A DNA stretch of 64,000 bases, taken from NCBI RefSeq assembly GCF_004167665.1, contig NZ_SEWE01000013.1, forward strand, positions 37,917 to 101,916, in the 5' to 3' direction. Below the pieces are notes generated by a model, which worked only from the letters and a program-made list of their open reading frames with translations, was not told where the DNA came from and searched no databases. Of the stretch, positions 41,606-49,731 are shown piece after piece. The position numbers and the translations under genes are program-made. The DNA comes from Hymenobacter persicinus (GTDB taxonomy: Bacteria > Bacteroidota > Bacteroidia > Cytophagales > Hymenobacteraceae). Within the stretch, counting starts at the first letter, position 1. Each line of letters starts with the position of its first letter.

Positions 41606-42292
41606 ATGCACGTTCTCATTGTTGAAGACGAAAAAAGCCTGCACCAGGAAGTGCGGCAGTTTCTGACCCAGGCCCAGTACTTGGTCGACTCGGCCTACAC
41701 CCGGGCCGAGGCCTCCGAGAAAATATTTGTCAACGGCTACGACTTCGTGCTGCTCGACCTGGGCCTGCCCGACGGCGACGGGCTGAGTCTGCTGCGCGAG
41801 GCCAAGGAAAATGAGCGTCAGGAAGCCTCGTTCATCATCCTGACGGCCCGCGGGGCCCTCGACGACCGGATCAAGGGCCTCGACCTGGGCGCCGACGACT
41901 ACCTGCCCAAGCCGTTTTCCCTGCTGGAGCTGCTGAGCCGGATGCAGGCCATTACCCGCCGCAAGTTCGGGCTCAAGCGTCAGGAAATTCCCTTTGGCCG
42001 GGGCTTTCAGCTCGACGTGACGGGCCGGGTGCTGCGCCACGAAGGCCAGGAGGTGACCCTCACCAAAAAGGAGTTTGATTTGCTGCATTACCTGCTGTTG
42101 CACAAAAACCGCGTCCTGACCCGCCTGCAGCTCGGGGAGCACCTCTGGGGCAACGTGCTCGAGGACGACTCCGACTCGAACTATATCGATGTGCACATCA
42201 AGAACATCCGCAAGAAGCTCGGCCAGTACGCTCCCACCGACTTCCTGGAAACCGTGCGCGGCATCGGCTACCGGGTGGCGGAGGCCGGGTGA
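41606..42292 (+). CDS. OmpR/PhoB-family response regulator
   Basis: A 228-residue regulator. Receiver domain residues 1-118 with Glu7/Asp8 and phospho-acceptor Asp51 in LLDLGLPDGDG, and Lys in YLPKPFSL. The winged-helix DNA-binding domain (about 130-226) has LTKKEFDLLHYLLLHKNRVL, VDVHIKNIRKK-type recognition helix (YIDVHIKNIRKKLG) and TVRGIGYRV. Its kinase partner starts 117 nt downstream. ATG 41606 gives the canonical N-terminus MHVLIVEDE. Target genes unknown. Confidence 0.95.
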   Translation: MHVLIVEDEKSLHQEVRQFLTQAQYLVDSAYTRAEASEKIFVNGYDFVLLDLGLPDGDGLSLLREAKENERQEASFIILTARGALDDRIKGLDLGADDYLPKPFSLLELLSRMQAITRRKFGLKRQEIPFGRGFQLDVTGRVLRHEGQEVTLTKKEFDLLHYLLLHKNRVLTRLQLGEHLWGNVLEDDSDSNYIDVHIKNIRKKLGQYAPTDFLETVRGIGYRVAEAG

Positions 42293-42409
42293 TTCTGTTT
42301 ATACTGGATGTTGAGGCCGGCGCCTTGGCTCGCCTGAGCTGACCAAGCCGCCTTGCCAGAGCAGTTTGCTGGCCAATTTAACCTTTCACCAGTCAAGCTC
42401 ACGTAAAGA

Positions 42410-43744
42410 ATGCGCCTCGAAGCCAAACTGGCCCTGTTCAATGCCCTGTCCAAGCTGCTGCTGGTGCTGCTCGGGGCCGTGGTGATTCCGCCGGTGGTGA
42501 GCCGGGTGGCCGTGGCCCACACCGACCAGCGCCTGCACGAGAAAATGGGGGAAGTGCTGGCCCTGGTGAAGCGCGACGGGATTTCGGCCTTCGTGCGCGA
42601 GGAGCACAGCGAGGCCTACGCCGACTATAACCTGCTCAAGCAGGAATACATTACCCTGACGCCCGTGGCCTCGCTCCCGGCCGGGCGGCCCGACGCGGTG
42701 CGCATCTTCAACGAGCAGCGCCAGGTCGACAACGAAATCGAGGACTTCCGCATTCTGGGCTACACCCTGCCCAGCCAGAACCCCCGCACTTACCACCTCG
42801 AAATCGGGAGCAGCCTGGCCACCGTGGAGCTGCTCACCGACACGCTGCGCCACATGGCCCTCTGGGTGCTCGTGATTGGGGCCGCGCTGACCATTCTTAC
42901 CGATGCGGCCTTTGCCCACTACCTGCTGCGGCCCCTGCGCCAGCTCATTGCCAACAAGCTGCGCGGCGTGCACCACCCCTCGGCCTTTCCCTACGCCCCC
43001 ATCCAGACTGATACCACCGACTTTCGCCGCCTCGACGAGAGCCTCAACGAGATGATGCGCAAGGTGCAGTCGGCCTTCGAAAAGGAGCGCGAGTTCATGT
43101 CCAACGTGTCGCACGAGCTGCTCACCCCGGTGTCCATTCTGCAGTCCCGGTTCGAGAACATGCTCCAGGACCCCGAGCTAGGCCACGCCCACTCGCTGAA
43201 AATCGTGGATTCGCAGAAAACGCTCTACCGGCTGCGCAACACGGTGAAAACCCTGCTGCTGATTGCCAACATCGAAAACGAGCAGTACCTGCGCGAAGAC
43301 AAGGTGTCGCTGCAAAGCGTGCTGGCCGAAGTCACGAATGAGCTCGACGACCGGCTGGCCCAGCGCGACCTGGCCCTGCGCCTGGAGCTGCGACCCGACT
43401 ACGTGCTGCCCGCCGCCAACCACGCGCTGGTGTTTACGCTGCTGTTTAACCTGCTCTCCAACGCCATCAAGTACAACCGGGAGGGCGGCAGCATCACGGT
43501 GCTCGGCGGCCCCCACGGCGGCGGCTACCGCCTGTCGGTGGCCGACTCCGGCCCGGGCATTGCGGCCGAAAACCTGCCCCACCTCTTCGACCGGTTCCGG
43601 CGCTTCAACAGCGGGGCGGCCTCCCCGGAAGGCTACGGCCTAGGGTTACCCATTGCCAAAACCATTGCCGAATTTCACGGCGCCCACCTCTCCGTGAGCT
43701 CGGAGCTAGGCCGGGGCTCGACGTTTTTTCTCGACTTTACGTAA
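42410..43744 (+). CDS. Sensor histidine kinase (HisKA-HATPase)
   Basis: A 444-residue membrane kinase. Two membrane segments (about 10-30 and 145-165) bound a periplasmic sensor domain of about 110 residues with no recognised fold. HisKA has the phospho-acceptor His235 in SNVSHELLTPVS. HATPase_c shows N box NLLSNAIKYNREGG, G1 VADSGPGIAAENL, F box LFDRFRRF and G2 GYGLGLPIAKTI. It pairs with the OmpR-type regulator directly upstream. Stimulus unknown; the divergent DUF1028 and phosphatase genes could be targets, but this is only position. Confidence 0.95.
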   Translation: MRLEAKLALFNALSKLLLVLLGAVVIPPVVSRVAVAHTDQRLHEKMGEVLALVKRDGISAFVREEHSEAYADYNLLKQEYITLTPVASLPAGRPDAVRIFNEQRQVDNEIEDFRILGYTLPSQNPRTYHLEIGSSLATVELLTDTLRHMALWVLVIGAALTILTDAAFAHYLLRPLRQLIANKLRGVHHPSAFPYAPIQTDTTDFRRLDESLNEMMRKVQSAFEKEREFMSNVSHELLTPVSILQSRFENMLQDPELGHAHSLKIVDSQKTLYRLRNTVKTLLLIANIENEQYLREDKVSLQSVLAEVTNELDDRLAQRDLALRLELRPDYVLPAANHALVFTLLFNLLSNAIKYNREGGSITVLGGPHGGGYRLSVADSGPGIAAENLPHLFDRFRRFNSGAASPEGYGLGLPIAKTIAEFHGAHLSVSSELGRGSTFFLDFT

Positions 43745-43804
43745 AGGCCAACGGCCGCCAAGCTCCTCCGCAGGCCCGTTCACGCGGGCTTCATGTGGGT
43801 AGCG

Positions 43805-43812
43805 TAGCTTCG
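43805..43812 (+). promoter_or_regulatory. Putative -7 box of the Ser/Thr-rich protein gene
   Basis: TAGCTTCG matches TAnnTTTG at 7 of 8 positions, 45 nt before ATG 43858. Confidence 0.35.
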
Positions 43813-43857
43813 GTCAGTTCATTTCTTTTCAACTCCCACCACACATTTCTCTCCGCC

Positions 43858-44130
43858 ATGAAAAAGTCCGCTTTGTTGCTCGCCGCCCTGCTCGTTTCGG
43901 CCGCCTCCTTCGCCCAGGCCGTGCAAACCAAGTCGTCGTCGACTACCACCACGGCCACGCCCACCGGCACCAAGCAAACCTCGACCCGCACCCACGAGGT
44001 CAGCACGCCCAGCGGCCAGAGCAAGACCATGACCATGTCGAAAACGGCCACCACCAAGCCCGCCGTGCGCCGCACCACGAGCAGCAGCAAAATGACCCAC
44101 ACCAAGAAAACCACGTCCAGCAACATGTAA
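43858..44130 (+). CDS. Small secreted Ser/Thr-rich protein
   Basis: A 90-residue protein with a signal peptide (KKSALLLAALLVSAASFAQA, cleavage about residue 20). The mature 70 residues are mostly Thr, Ser and Lys (TKSSSTTTTATPTGTKQTST and similar), with no Cys and no hydrophobic core, so they are probably disordered. Such stretches are typical targets for O-glycosylation in Bacteroidota (Asp-Ser/Thr-hydrophobic sites), but the exact motif is not obvious here. It has its own promoter-like box and terminator. Function unknown. Confidence 0.72.
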   Translation: MKKSALLLAALLVSAASFAQAVQTKSSSTTTTATPTGTKQTSTRTHEVSTPSGQSKTMTMSKTATTKPAVRRTTSSSKMTHTKKTTSSNM

Positions 44131-44155
44131 GTGTCGCTGCCTGCTTTTTTTGAGC

Positions 44156-44188
44156 AAGACCCCGGCCGGCGCCGGGGTCTTGTTTTTT
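44156..44188 (+). terminator. Terminator of the Ser/Thr-rich protein gene
   Basis: AAGACCCCGGC (44158-44168) pairs with GCCGGGGTCTT (44171-44181 region) followed by GTTTTTT. The stem is perfect. Confidence 0.85.
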
Positions 44189-44276
44189 AGGGGCTTCCCG
44201 AGCCGGTCCGGCGCAAAAAATGCGGTAATCAGCCTTTTCAAGCCGCTTTTTCACCCGGAATTCATGTACGCCGGAT

Positions 44277-44284
44277 TAGTTTCG
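44277..44284 (+). promoter_or_regulatory. Putative -7 box 4 nt before a start codon
   Basis: TAGTTTCG matches TAnnTTTG at 7 of 8 positions and ends 4 nt before ATG 44289, the same geometry as at ligA. Confidence 0.35.
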
Positions 44285-44288
44285 GGCA

Positions 44289-44504
44289 ATGACTTCTCTG
44301 CCCGCTTCCACCCTGAAAAAGCTGCTGCTCGTGCTGGGCCTGTTTCTGGCCGGCCTGCTGGCCCTGCGGCTCTGGCTGACTCCGTCCCACGCCCGGCCCC
44401 CGGTGGCCGCTATTCCGCTGGTGCGCAAGTCGGCGCAGGCGGCTCCCACGCCCAAGCTCGTGCGCACGGTGCCCGCCCTGCCGGTTGTGCATCCGCGCCG
44501 CTAA
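44289..44504 (+). CDS. Small single-pass membrane protein, basic tail
   Basis: A 71-residue protein: a short N-terminus, one membrane segment (about 12-30, LLLVLGLFLAGLLALRLWL), then a Pro- and Arg/Lys-rich tail (ARPPVAAIPLVRKSAQAAPT) ending HPRR. No family. The positive tail after the membrane segment fits an N-out orientation or simply a tethered basic peptide. It is framed by a promoter-like box and a very stable terminator, which supports it being expressed. Confidence 0.6.
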   Translation: MTSLPASTLKKLLLVLGLFLAGLLALRLWLTPSHARPPVAAIPLVRKSAQAAPTPKLVRTVPALPVVHPRR

Positions 44505-44520
44505 CCTCCTTAAAAGCCCG

Positions 44521-44558
44521 AAAGCCGGCCCCGGAATGCAGTTTCCGGGGCCGGCTTT
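44521..44558. terminator. Very stable bidirectional terminator
   Basis: AAAGCCGGCCCCGGAA (44521-44536) pairs over 16 bp with TTCCGGGGCCGGCTTT (44543-44558), loop TGCAGT. It lies between the convergent small membrane protein gene and surE. Confidence 0.85.
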
Positions 44559-44591
44559 CGGCTTTGTGGCGGCTTGCTACCGGTGGGGCGG

Positions 44592-45482
44592 TTAGCTTTT
44601 GGCGCCTTTCTTGACCCGGTTTTTTTGGGGGGCCGCCAGGGTTTTATCCGTGGCCGTTTCCCGGTGTACGGGGTTGGCGGCGGGTTTCTTGCCGGCCAGG
44701 TCCAGGGTCCAGCTTTCGTTCATCTCGGCCAGGCCGTGCAGGGCCGTCAGGTCGAACTGGCAGGGCACGATGGAAATGTAGTTGGCGGCCAGCGCGGCCT
44801 CGTCGGTGTCCTCGCCCTGGTCCTCGTTGACGAAGTTGCCAATGAGCCAGTAGTAAGGGCGCCGGTGCGGGTCGTAACGCAGATCAAACTCTTCCTGCCA
44901 CTTGGCCCGGGCCTGCCGGCACAGCCGGGCGCCCTTGATGGGGTGGGCCGACTTCTTGGGAATGTTGATATTCAAGGCCGTGCCCGCGGGAATGCCGTTG
45001 GCCAGCGCCTGCCGGGTCAGGTGCTCAATCCACTCCTCGGTGTGCGAAAAGTCGGCCAGGTGGCCGTAGTCGCACAGGGAAAAGCCGATGGCGGGCAGCC
45101 CTTCAATGGCCGCCTCGATGGCCGCCGACATGGTGCCCGAATACAGCACGTTCACGCTGGAGTTGGAGCCGTGGTTGATACCCGATACCACCAGATCGGG
45201 CCGGCGGTCCTGGAGCACGCGGTGCTTGGCCAGCTTCACGCAGTCGGCGGGCGTGCCGCTGCACTCGTAGGCCTCAATGCCCTCGAAGATGGTGCTTGGG
45301 TCGAGCCGCAGGGAAGTGCCGATGGTAATGGCGTGGCCCATGCCCGACTGGGGCGAGTTGGGCGCCACGACCACCACTTCGCCAATGCGGCGCATCACGC
45401 GCACGAGCGTGGCAATGCCGGGGGCCGTGATGCCGTCGTCGTTGGAAATCAGAATCAGGGGTTTGGATTTTTTGGCAGCCAC
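44592..45482 (-). CDS. surE: 5'/3'-nucleotidase SurE
   Basis: A 296-residue cytoplasmic metal-dependent phosphatase that removes phosphate from nucleoside 5'- and 3'-monophosphates and short polyphosphate. Family motifs: LISNDDGITAPG (metal-binding Asp15/Asp16), VVVAPNSPQSGMGHAIT, SGTPADCVKL and VSGINHGSNSS. The C-terminal 40 residues (after TLDLAGKKPA) are a Lys/Ala-rich extension longer than in most SurE proteins. ATG 45482 gives the usual start. TACCTTAG (minus, 45513-45520) may be its -7 box. Confidence 0.97.
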   Translation of the reverse strand: MAAKKSKPLILISNDDGITAPGIATLVRVMRRIGEVVVVAPNSPQSGMGHAITIGTSLRLDPSTIFEGIEAYECSGTPADCVKLAKHRVLQDRRPDLVVSGINHGSNSSVNVLYSGTMSAAIEAAIEGLPAIGFSLCDYGHLADFSHTEEWIEHLTRQALANGIPAGTALNINIPKKSAHPIKGARLCRQARAKWQEEFDLRYDPHRRPYYWLIGNFVNEDQGEDTDEAALAANYISIVPCQFDLTALHGLAEMNESWTLDLAGKKPAANPVHRETATDKTLAAPQKNRVKKGAKS

Positions 45483-45512
45483 GGCAGCGGGGTTTGGGTG
45501 AAGAAAGCTGCG

Positions 45513-45520
45513 CTAAGGTA
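45513..45520 (-). promoter_or_regulatory. Putative -7 box of surE
   Basis: Minus-strand TACCTTAG, 7 of 8 to TAnnTTTG, 30 nt upstream of ATG 45482. Confidence 0.4.
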
Positions 45521-45605
45521 CGTAGAACGGGCGCTTTCGGTCGGAATCAGCCCGCACCGGGCCGCGCGGCCAACGCCAGCCGCACCCGGCGCGTATAGCC
45601 CAGCT

Positions 45606-46274
45606 ATGCTTCCACGCCTGCCCGTTTCCTTGGCGGCCGCGCTGCTTGCGCTAGCTGCCGCCGCCTGCGACTCGCCCGCCACCAGCACTGCAACTGCCAC
45701 CGCGCCCGCCGGTCCCGAGCCCTTCGTGGCCCCCGACGCTCCGGCCGACCCCAAAGCCGCTGCGGCCCGGCTGGCCTCCGCCGGCACCCAGCCCGACTCG
45801 CTCCACCTGCTCAGCCCCGGCCGGGCGGGCCGGCTGGCGCTGGGCATGAGTGAAAAATCGTTGCTGGCCCGGGTGCCCGCCGCCCAGCTCACCAAAACCA
45901 CCCACGTCTACAAGGGCGTCACCTACCCGGCTTACCTGATGACCGACGCCCAGCAGCCCACGGCCCCGCCGAGCCGCCTGGAGCTGGTGGGCTCCGCGGC
46001 CACGGGCTACACCCTGCGCCGCATCCGCATCACCGACCCGCAGTACCGCACCGGCGAAGGCATTGGGGTGGGCTCCCCGTTTGGCGCGGCCCGGCAGGTG
46101 TACGGCCTGACCCGGGTGCGCAGCAGCGAGGGCGACTTCGTGGCCATCTCCTCCCAACAGCGCATGGGCTGGATTCTGGACGAAAATTCCCTGCCCGCCG
46201 ACCACTCGGCCGACATGCCCTCGTCGGCTATTCCGCCCGCTACGCGCATTGTGGGGGTATTTTTAGTCAAATAG
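45606..46274 (+). CDS. Hypothetical lipoprotein
   Basis: A 222-residue lipoprotein: lipobox ALAAAAC, acylated Cys21, then an Ala/Thr/Pro linker to about 55. The domain at 60-222 has HLLSPGRAGRLALGMSEKSL, YLMTDAQQPTAPPSRLEL and ITDPQYRTGEGIGVGSPFG, a pattern resembling the small beta domains that follow a GxxLGMS start in other envelope lipoproteins. I do not assign a family. It is divergent from surE and followed by the DoxX gene after 116 nt. Confidence 0.75.
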   Translation: MLPRLPVSLAAALLALAAAACDSPATSTATATAPAGPEPFVAPDAPADPKAAAARLASAGTQPDSLHLLSPGRAGRLALGMSEKSLLARVPAAQLTKTTHVYKGVTYPAYLMTDAQQPTAPPSRLELVGSAATGYTLRRIRITDPQYRTGEGIGVGSPFGAARQVYGLTRVRSSEGDFVAISSQQRMGWILDENSLPADHSADMPSSAIPPATRIVGVFLVK

Positions 46275-46390
46275 GGCGGAATTGGTATATAGCGCGGCAC
46301 TTCGCGTTATTTCCTGTACTTTGGTAGCGTCGGGGATATTACTATACCCGGACCTATCCCCTTCTAGCCCCCCGTCGGACTCTCCTATTT

Positions 46391-46825
46391 ATGACTCTGT
46401 TCGAAAACCGGTACCGCACCCACGACCTCGGCCTGCTGCTGTTGCGCATTGGCATCGGCGTGATGTTTACCATTCACGGCTACCCCAAGCTGATGGGCGG
46501 GCCCGAACAGTGGACGCAGGTGGGCGGGGCCATGAAGTCGGTGGGCATCAACTTCGCGCCGGCCTTCTGGGGCTTTCTGGCCGCTTTGGCCGAAGCCGTC
46601 GGGGGCCAGCTGCTGGCCCTGGGGCTGTTTTTTCGCCTGGCCTGCGGGCTGATGTTTGGCACCATGCTCATGGCTACCCTCATGCACCTGACCAGCGGCG
46701 ACGACTTCAACAGCTACTCCCACGCCCTGGAATCGGCCATCTTATTTCTGAGTCTGCTCTTTATCGGGCCGGGCCGGCTGAGCCTCGACCAGGTGATGTT
46801 TGCCCCGCGCCGCCGACTTTACTAG
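46391..46825 (+). CDS. DoxX-family membrane protein
   Basis: A 144-residue inner-membrane protein with four hydrophobic helices (about 13-33, 52-75, 78-98, 112-132) and the DoxX pattern LLLLRIGIGVMFTIHGYPKL at the start and AFWGFLAALAEAVGGQLLAL in the middle. DoxX proteins are implicated in redox and thiol stress in some bacteria; activity here is unknown. It is followed, across the dyad repeat at 46847, by the M14 peptidase gene in the same direction. Confidence 0.92.
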   Translation: MTLFENRYRTHDLGLLLLRIGIGVMFTIHGYPKLMGGPEQWTQVGGAMKSVGINFAPAFWGFLAALAEAVGGQLLALGLFFRLACGLMFGTMLMATLMHLTSGDDFNSYSHALESAILFLSLLFIGPGRLSLDQVMFAPRRRLY

Positions 46826-46846
46826 GGGAATGTTGAATCTTGCGGA

Positions 46847-46914
46847 CTGAATGGTGAGTGCCGAGCCCATAGCGGGCCCCGGCTCCCGTTTCCCATTCAG
46901 TTCTCACCATTCAG
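46847..46914. repeat. Dyad repeat between the DoxX and M14 genes
   Basis: CTGAATGGTGAG (46847-46858) is the exact reverse complement of CTCACCATTCAG (46903-46914); a further partial copy CCCATTCAG occurs at 46892-46900. The left arm starts 21 nt after the DoxX stop, and the right arm ends 11 nt before the M14 ATG 46926. The architecture is shared with 49619-49726 and 59699-59770. Confidence 0.7.
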
Positions 46915-46925
46915 AATTTCCCCGA

Positions 46926-48677
46926 ATGTTCTCATTTCTGCTCACGGCCCTGCTGCTGACCGCACCGGCGGCCAAGGACGACTGGCGCACGCCCTTCGAA
47001 AAAGGCAACGGCAACACCACCGCTACCTACGCCGAGTGCCTGGCTTACTACCAGCGGCTCGACGCGGCCTACCCTGAAATAACGATGCGCGCGGCCGGTA
47101 CCACCGACGTGGGCCAGCCGCTCTACGAGGTGGTCGTGTCCCTGGACGGCGACGCGGACCCGGCCTCGGTGCGGGCCAAAAACCGGCGCGTGGTCTTTAT
47201 TCAGAACGGCATTCACCCCGGGGAGCCCGAAGGCATCGACGCCAGCATGGCCTTAGTGCGCGACTACGTGCAGCAAAAGGAGTTGCGCCGCCAGCTCGCC
47301 GACGTGACCCTGGTCGTGATTCCGGTGTACAACGTGGACGGCATGCTCACGCGCAACTCCACGACCCGGGCCAACCAGAACGGGCCCGAGCAGTACGGCT
47401 TCCGCGGCAACGCCCGCAACCTGGATCTGAACCGGGACTACCTCAAGCAGGACTCCCGCAATGCCCGCTCCTTCGCCCAGCTGTTTCGCAAGTGGCAGCC
47501 CGACGTGTTCGTCGACACCCATACCTCGGACGGGGCCGACTACCAGTACACGATGACGCTCATTGCCACCCAGCGCGACAAACTGCACCCGGCCCTAAGC
47601 GTGTATATGCAGCAGAGTTTGCTGCCGGCTTTGTACGGCGGCATGGCCCAGCGCAAAACGGTGATGACGCCCTACGTGGACTTCGAGGGCCGCACGCCCG
47701 ATGCCCGCGGGCTGGTGGGCTTTCTCGAAACCCCACGCTATGCCACGGGTTACACCACGCTGTTCAACACCATCGGCTTCATCACGGAAACCCACATGCT
47801 CAAGGCTTACGCCCCGCGGGTGAAGGCCCAGTACGACTTTCTGGACTTGATGGTGCGCACCGTGCATGCCCAGGCGGCAACCCTGGCCCGGGCCCGCACC
47901 GCGGCCGAGGCCGAGCTGCTCACCCAGACCACCTTCCCGCTGAGCTGGCAACTCGACACCACCCAGGTCGAGAAAATCAGCTTCCGGGGCTACGCCGGGG
48001 AAATGCGGCCCAGCGAGGTGAGCGGGCAGCCCCGGCTGTTTTACAACCGCACCAAGCCCTACACCCGCCAGATCAATTACTACAACACCTTCAAGCCCGT
48101 GGTGAGCGTGGAAAAGCCCGTGGCCTACCTGATTCCGCAAGCCTGGGAAGAGGTGCTGGACCGCCTGCGCCTCTCGGGCGTGCAGCTGCGCCGCCTCACC
48201 CGCGACACGGTGCTGACGGCTGACACCTACTACATTACCGACTACAAAACCGGCTCCCGCCCTTACGAGGGCCACTACGTGCACTCGGGCGTGGAGCTGC
48301 GCACCGAGCAGCAGCCCCGCCCCTTCCGCGCCGGCGACTTCGTGGCCTACCTCGACCAGCCTGCCGCCCGCTACCTCGTGGAAGCTCTCGAACCCCAGGC
48401 CACCGACTCCTTTTTCGCCTGGGGCTTTTTTGACGGCATCCTGCAGCAGAAAGAGTACTTCTCCGACTACGTGTTCGAGGACGTGGCCGCCGAGCTGCTG
48501 CGCAAAGACCCTGCCCTGCGGGCCCGCCTGGAAAAGCTCAAGGCCCAGAACGCCGTGTTTGCCCAAAGCGCCGCTGCCCAGCTCGACTGGGTATACCGCC
48601 AGTCACCGTACTACGAAAAGTCGCACCTGCGCTACCCCGTGGCCCGCTGGCAGGGCGGCAGGCTGCCGGTGGAATAG
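46926..48677 (+). CDS. M14-family zinc carboxypeptidase, exported
   Basis: A 583-residue protein with a short signal peptide (residues 1-15) and a catalytic M14 domain (about 35-300). Zinc ligands His97 and Glu100 sit in QNGIHPGEPEG, with the third His in VFVDTHTSDGADY. The substrate-binding NLNRDYLK is seen as LDLNRDYLKQ, and the catalytic Glu as FITETHMLK. Residues 330-583 form a C-terminal domain found in the larger Bacteroidota M14 peptidases. It probably trims peptides in the envelope. ATG 46926 fits the signal peptide. Confidence 0.94.
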   Translation: MFSFLLTALLLTAPAAKDDWRTPFEKGNGNTTATYAECLAYYQRLDAAYPEITMRAAGTTDVGQPLYEVVVSLDGDADPASVRAKNRRVVFIQNGIHPGEPEGIDASMALVRDYVQQKELRRQLADVTLVVIPVYNVDGMLTRNSTTRANQNGPEQYGFRGNARNLDLNRDYLKQDSRNARSFAQLFRKWQPDVFVDTHTSDGADYQYTMTLIATQRDKLHPALSVYMQQSLLPALYGGMAQRKTVMTPYVDFEGRTPDARGLVGFLETPRYATGYTTLFNTIGFITETHMLKAYAPRVKAQYDFLDLMVRTVHAQAATLARARTAAEAELLTQTTFPLSWQLDTTQVEKISFRGYAGEMRPSEVSGQPRLFYNRTKPYTRQINYYNTFKPVVSVEKPVAYLIPQAWEEVLDRLRLSGVQLRRLTRDTVLTADTYYITDYKTGSRPYEGHYVHSGVELRTEQQPRPFRAGDFVAYLDQPAARYLVEALEPQATDSFFAWGFFDGILQQKEYFSDYVFEDVAAELLRKDPALRARLEKLKAQNAVFAQSAAAQLDWVYRQSPYYEKSHLRYPVARWQGGRLPVE

Positions 48678-48679
48678 CG

Positions 48680-48687
48680 TATACTTG
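48680..48687 (+). promoter_or_regulatory. Putative -7 box of the ABC transporter genes
   Basis: TATACTTG matches TAnnTTTG at 7 of 8 positions, 29 nt before ATG 48717. Confidence 0.4.
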
Positions 48688-48716
48688 CCTTCTTTCTCTG
48701 CTCCGCCCTTTCCCCT

Positions 48717-49613
48717 ATGGCCCTGCTCGAACTCGATAATCTTTCCAAAAGCTACGGCGGCACCCAGGCCCTGCGCGGCCTGTCCCTGCAGGTGGAAGCC
48801 GGCAGCGTGTATGGCCTGCTCGGTCCCAACGGCAGCGGCAAAACCACCACCCTGGGCTTGGCCCTGGGCGTGCTACAGGCCAACGGCGGCACCGTGCGCT
48901 GGTTTGGGCAGCCTCTCTCGGCGGCCACCAAGCGGCGGGTGGGCGCCCTGCTCGAAACCCCGAACTTCTTCCCCTACCTCTCGGCGAGGCAAAACCTGCT
49001 GCTGGCCGCCGACATCAAGCACGCCGCCCCCGCCACCGTGGACGCGGCCCTGGAGCTGACGGGCCTGAAAAGCCGCCAGCACGATGCCTTCAAGGGCTTT
49101 TCTTTGGGCATGAAGCAGCGTCTGGCCCTGGCTTCCACCCTGCTCGGCAACCCCGAAGTGCTGGTCCTCGACGAGCCCACCAACGGCCTCGACCCCCAGG
49201 GCATTGCCGAAGTGCGGGAATTGATCCAGCGTCTGGCCACCGAGGGCAAGACCATCATCATTGCCAGCCACCTGCTCGACGAAATCGAAAAGGTGTGCAC
49301 CCACGTGGCGGTCCTCCAGCGCGGGGAGCTGCGCGCGGCCGGGCCGGTCAGCGCCATCCTGGCGTCCACCGACCGGATAGTCGTGCGCGTGGCCCCCGAC
49401 GTGCCCACCGCGGCCCTGCAGCAGGCCCTGGCCCAGCTGCCCTGGGTGACGGACGCGCAGCCCGAGGCTGGCGGGGTCCTGAGTGCCGTGCTGGCCCCCG
49501 GCCAGACCCCAGCCGACCTAAACCGTGCTTTGTTTGCCCAGGGCGTCGTTCTGGCGGGCCTGGAGCTGCGTCACCGGAGCCTGGAAGCTCAATTCCTGGA
49601 GCTCACCAAATAG
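48717..49613 (+). CDS. ABC transporter ATP-binding protein
   Basis: A 298-residue ATPase of the CcmA/DRA-type exporter class. Walker A GPNGSGKTTTLG (about 39-50), Q loop before it, signature LGMKQRLALASTLLG, Walker B VLVLDEPTNGLDP, and H-loop IIASHLLDE are all present. The C-terminal 75 residues form the extra domain of this subclass. It works with the permease gene starting 119 nt downstream. Substrate cannot be inferred; possible roles are drug or lipid export or gliding-associated transport. Confidence 0.95.
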   Translation: MALLELDNLSKSYGGTQALRGLSLQVEAGSVYGLLGPNGSGKTTTLGLALGVLQANGGTVRWFGQPLSAATKRRVGALLETPNFFPYLSARQNLLLAADIKHAAPATVDAALELTGLKSRQHDAFKGFSLGMKQRLALASTLLGNPEVLVLDEPTNGLDPQGIAEVRELIQRLATEGKTIIIASHLLDEIEKVCTHVAVLQRGELRAAGPVSAILASTDRIVVRVAPDVPTAALQQALAQLPWVTDAQPEAGGVLSAVLAPGQTPADLNRALFAQGVVLAGLELRHRSLEAQFLELTK

Positions 49614-49618
49614 TGAAC

Positions 49619-49726
49619 TTGTGAAAGGTGAAGGGGTGGCCGGTTCGGCTTGCGCATTCGTGCGGAGCCTGGGCATTGCTTCCCCCCTGCCGTTTCACAA
49701 CTTCTCAACTTCATCATTTCACCTTT
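49619..49726. repeat. Dyad repeats between ABC ATPase and permease genes
   Basis: TTGTGAAA (49619-49626) reappears inverted as TTTCACAA (49693-49700), and the overlapping AAAGGTGAA (49624-49632) as TTCACCTTT (49718-49726). Between the right-hand copies come related words (CTTCTCAACTTCATCA). The left arm begins at the ATPase stop codon, and the right arm ends 5 nt before the permease ATG 49732. Confidence 0.6.
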
Positions 49727-49731
49727 CCCCC

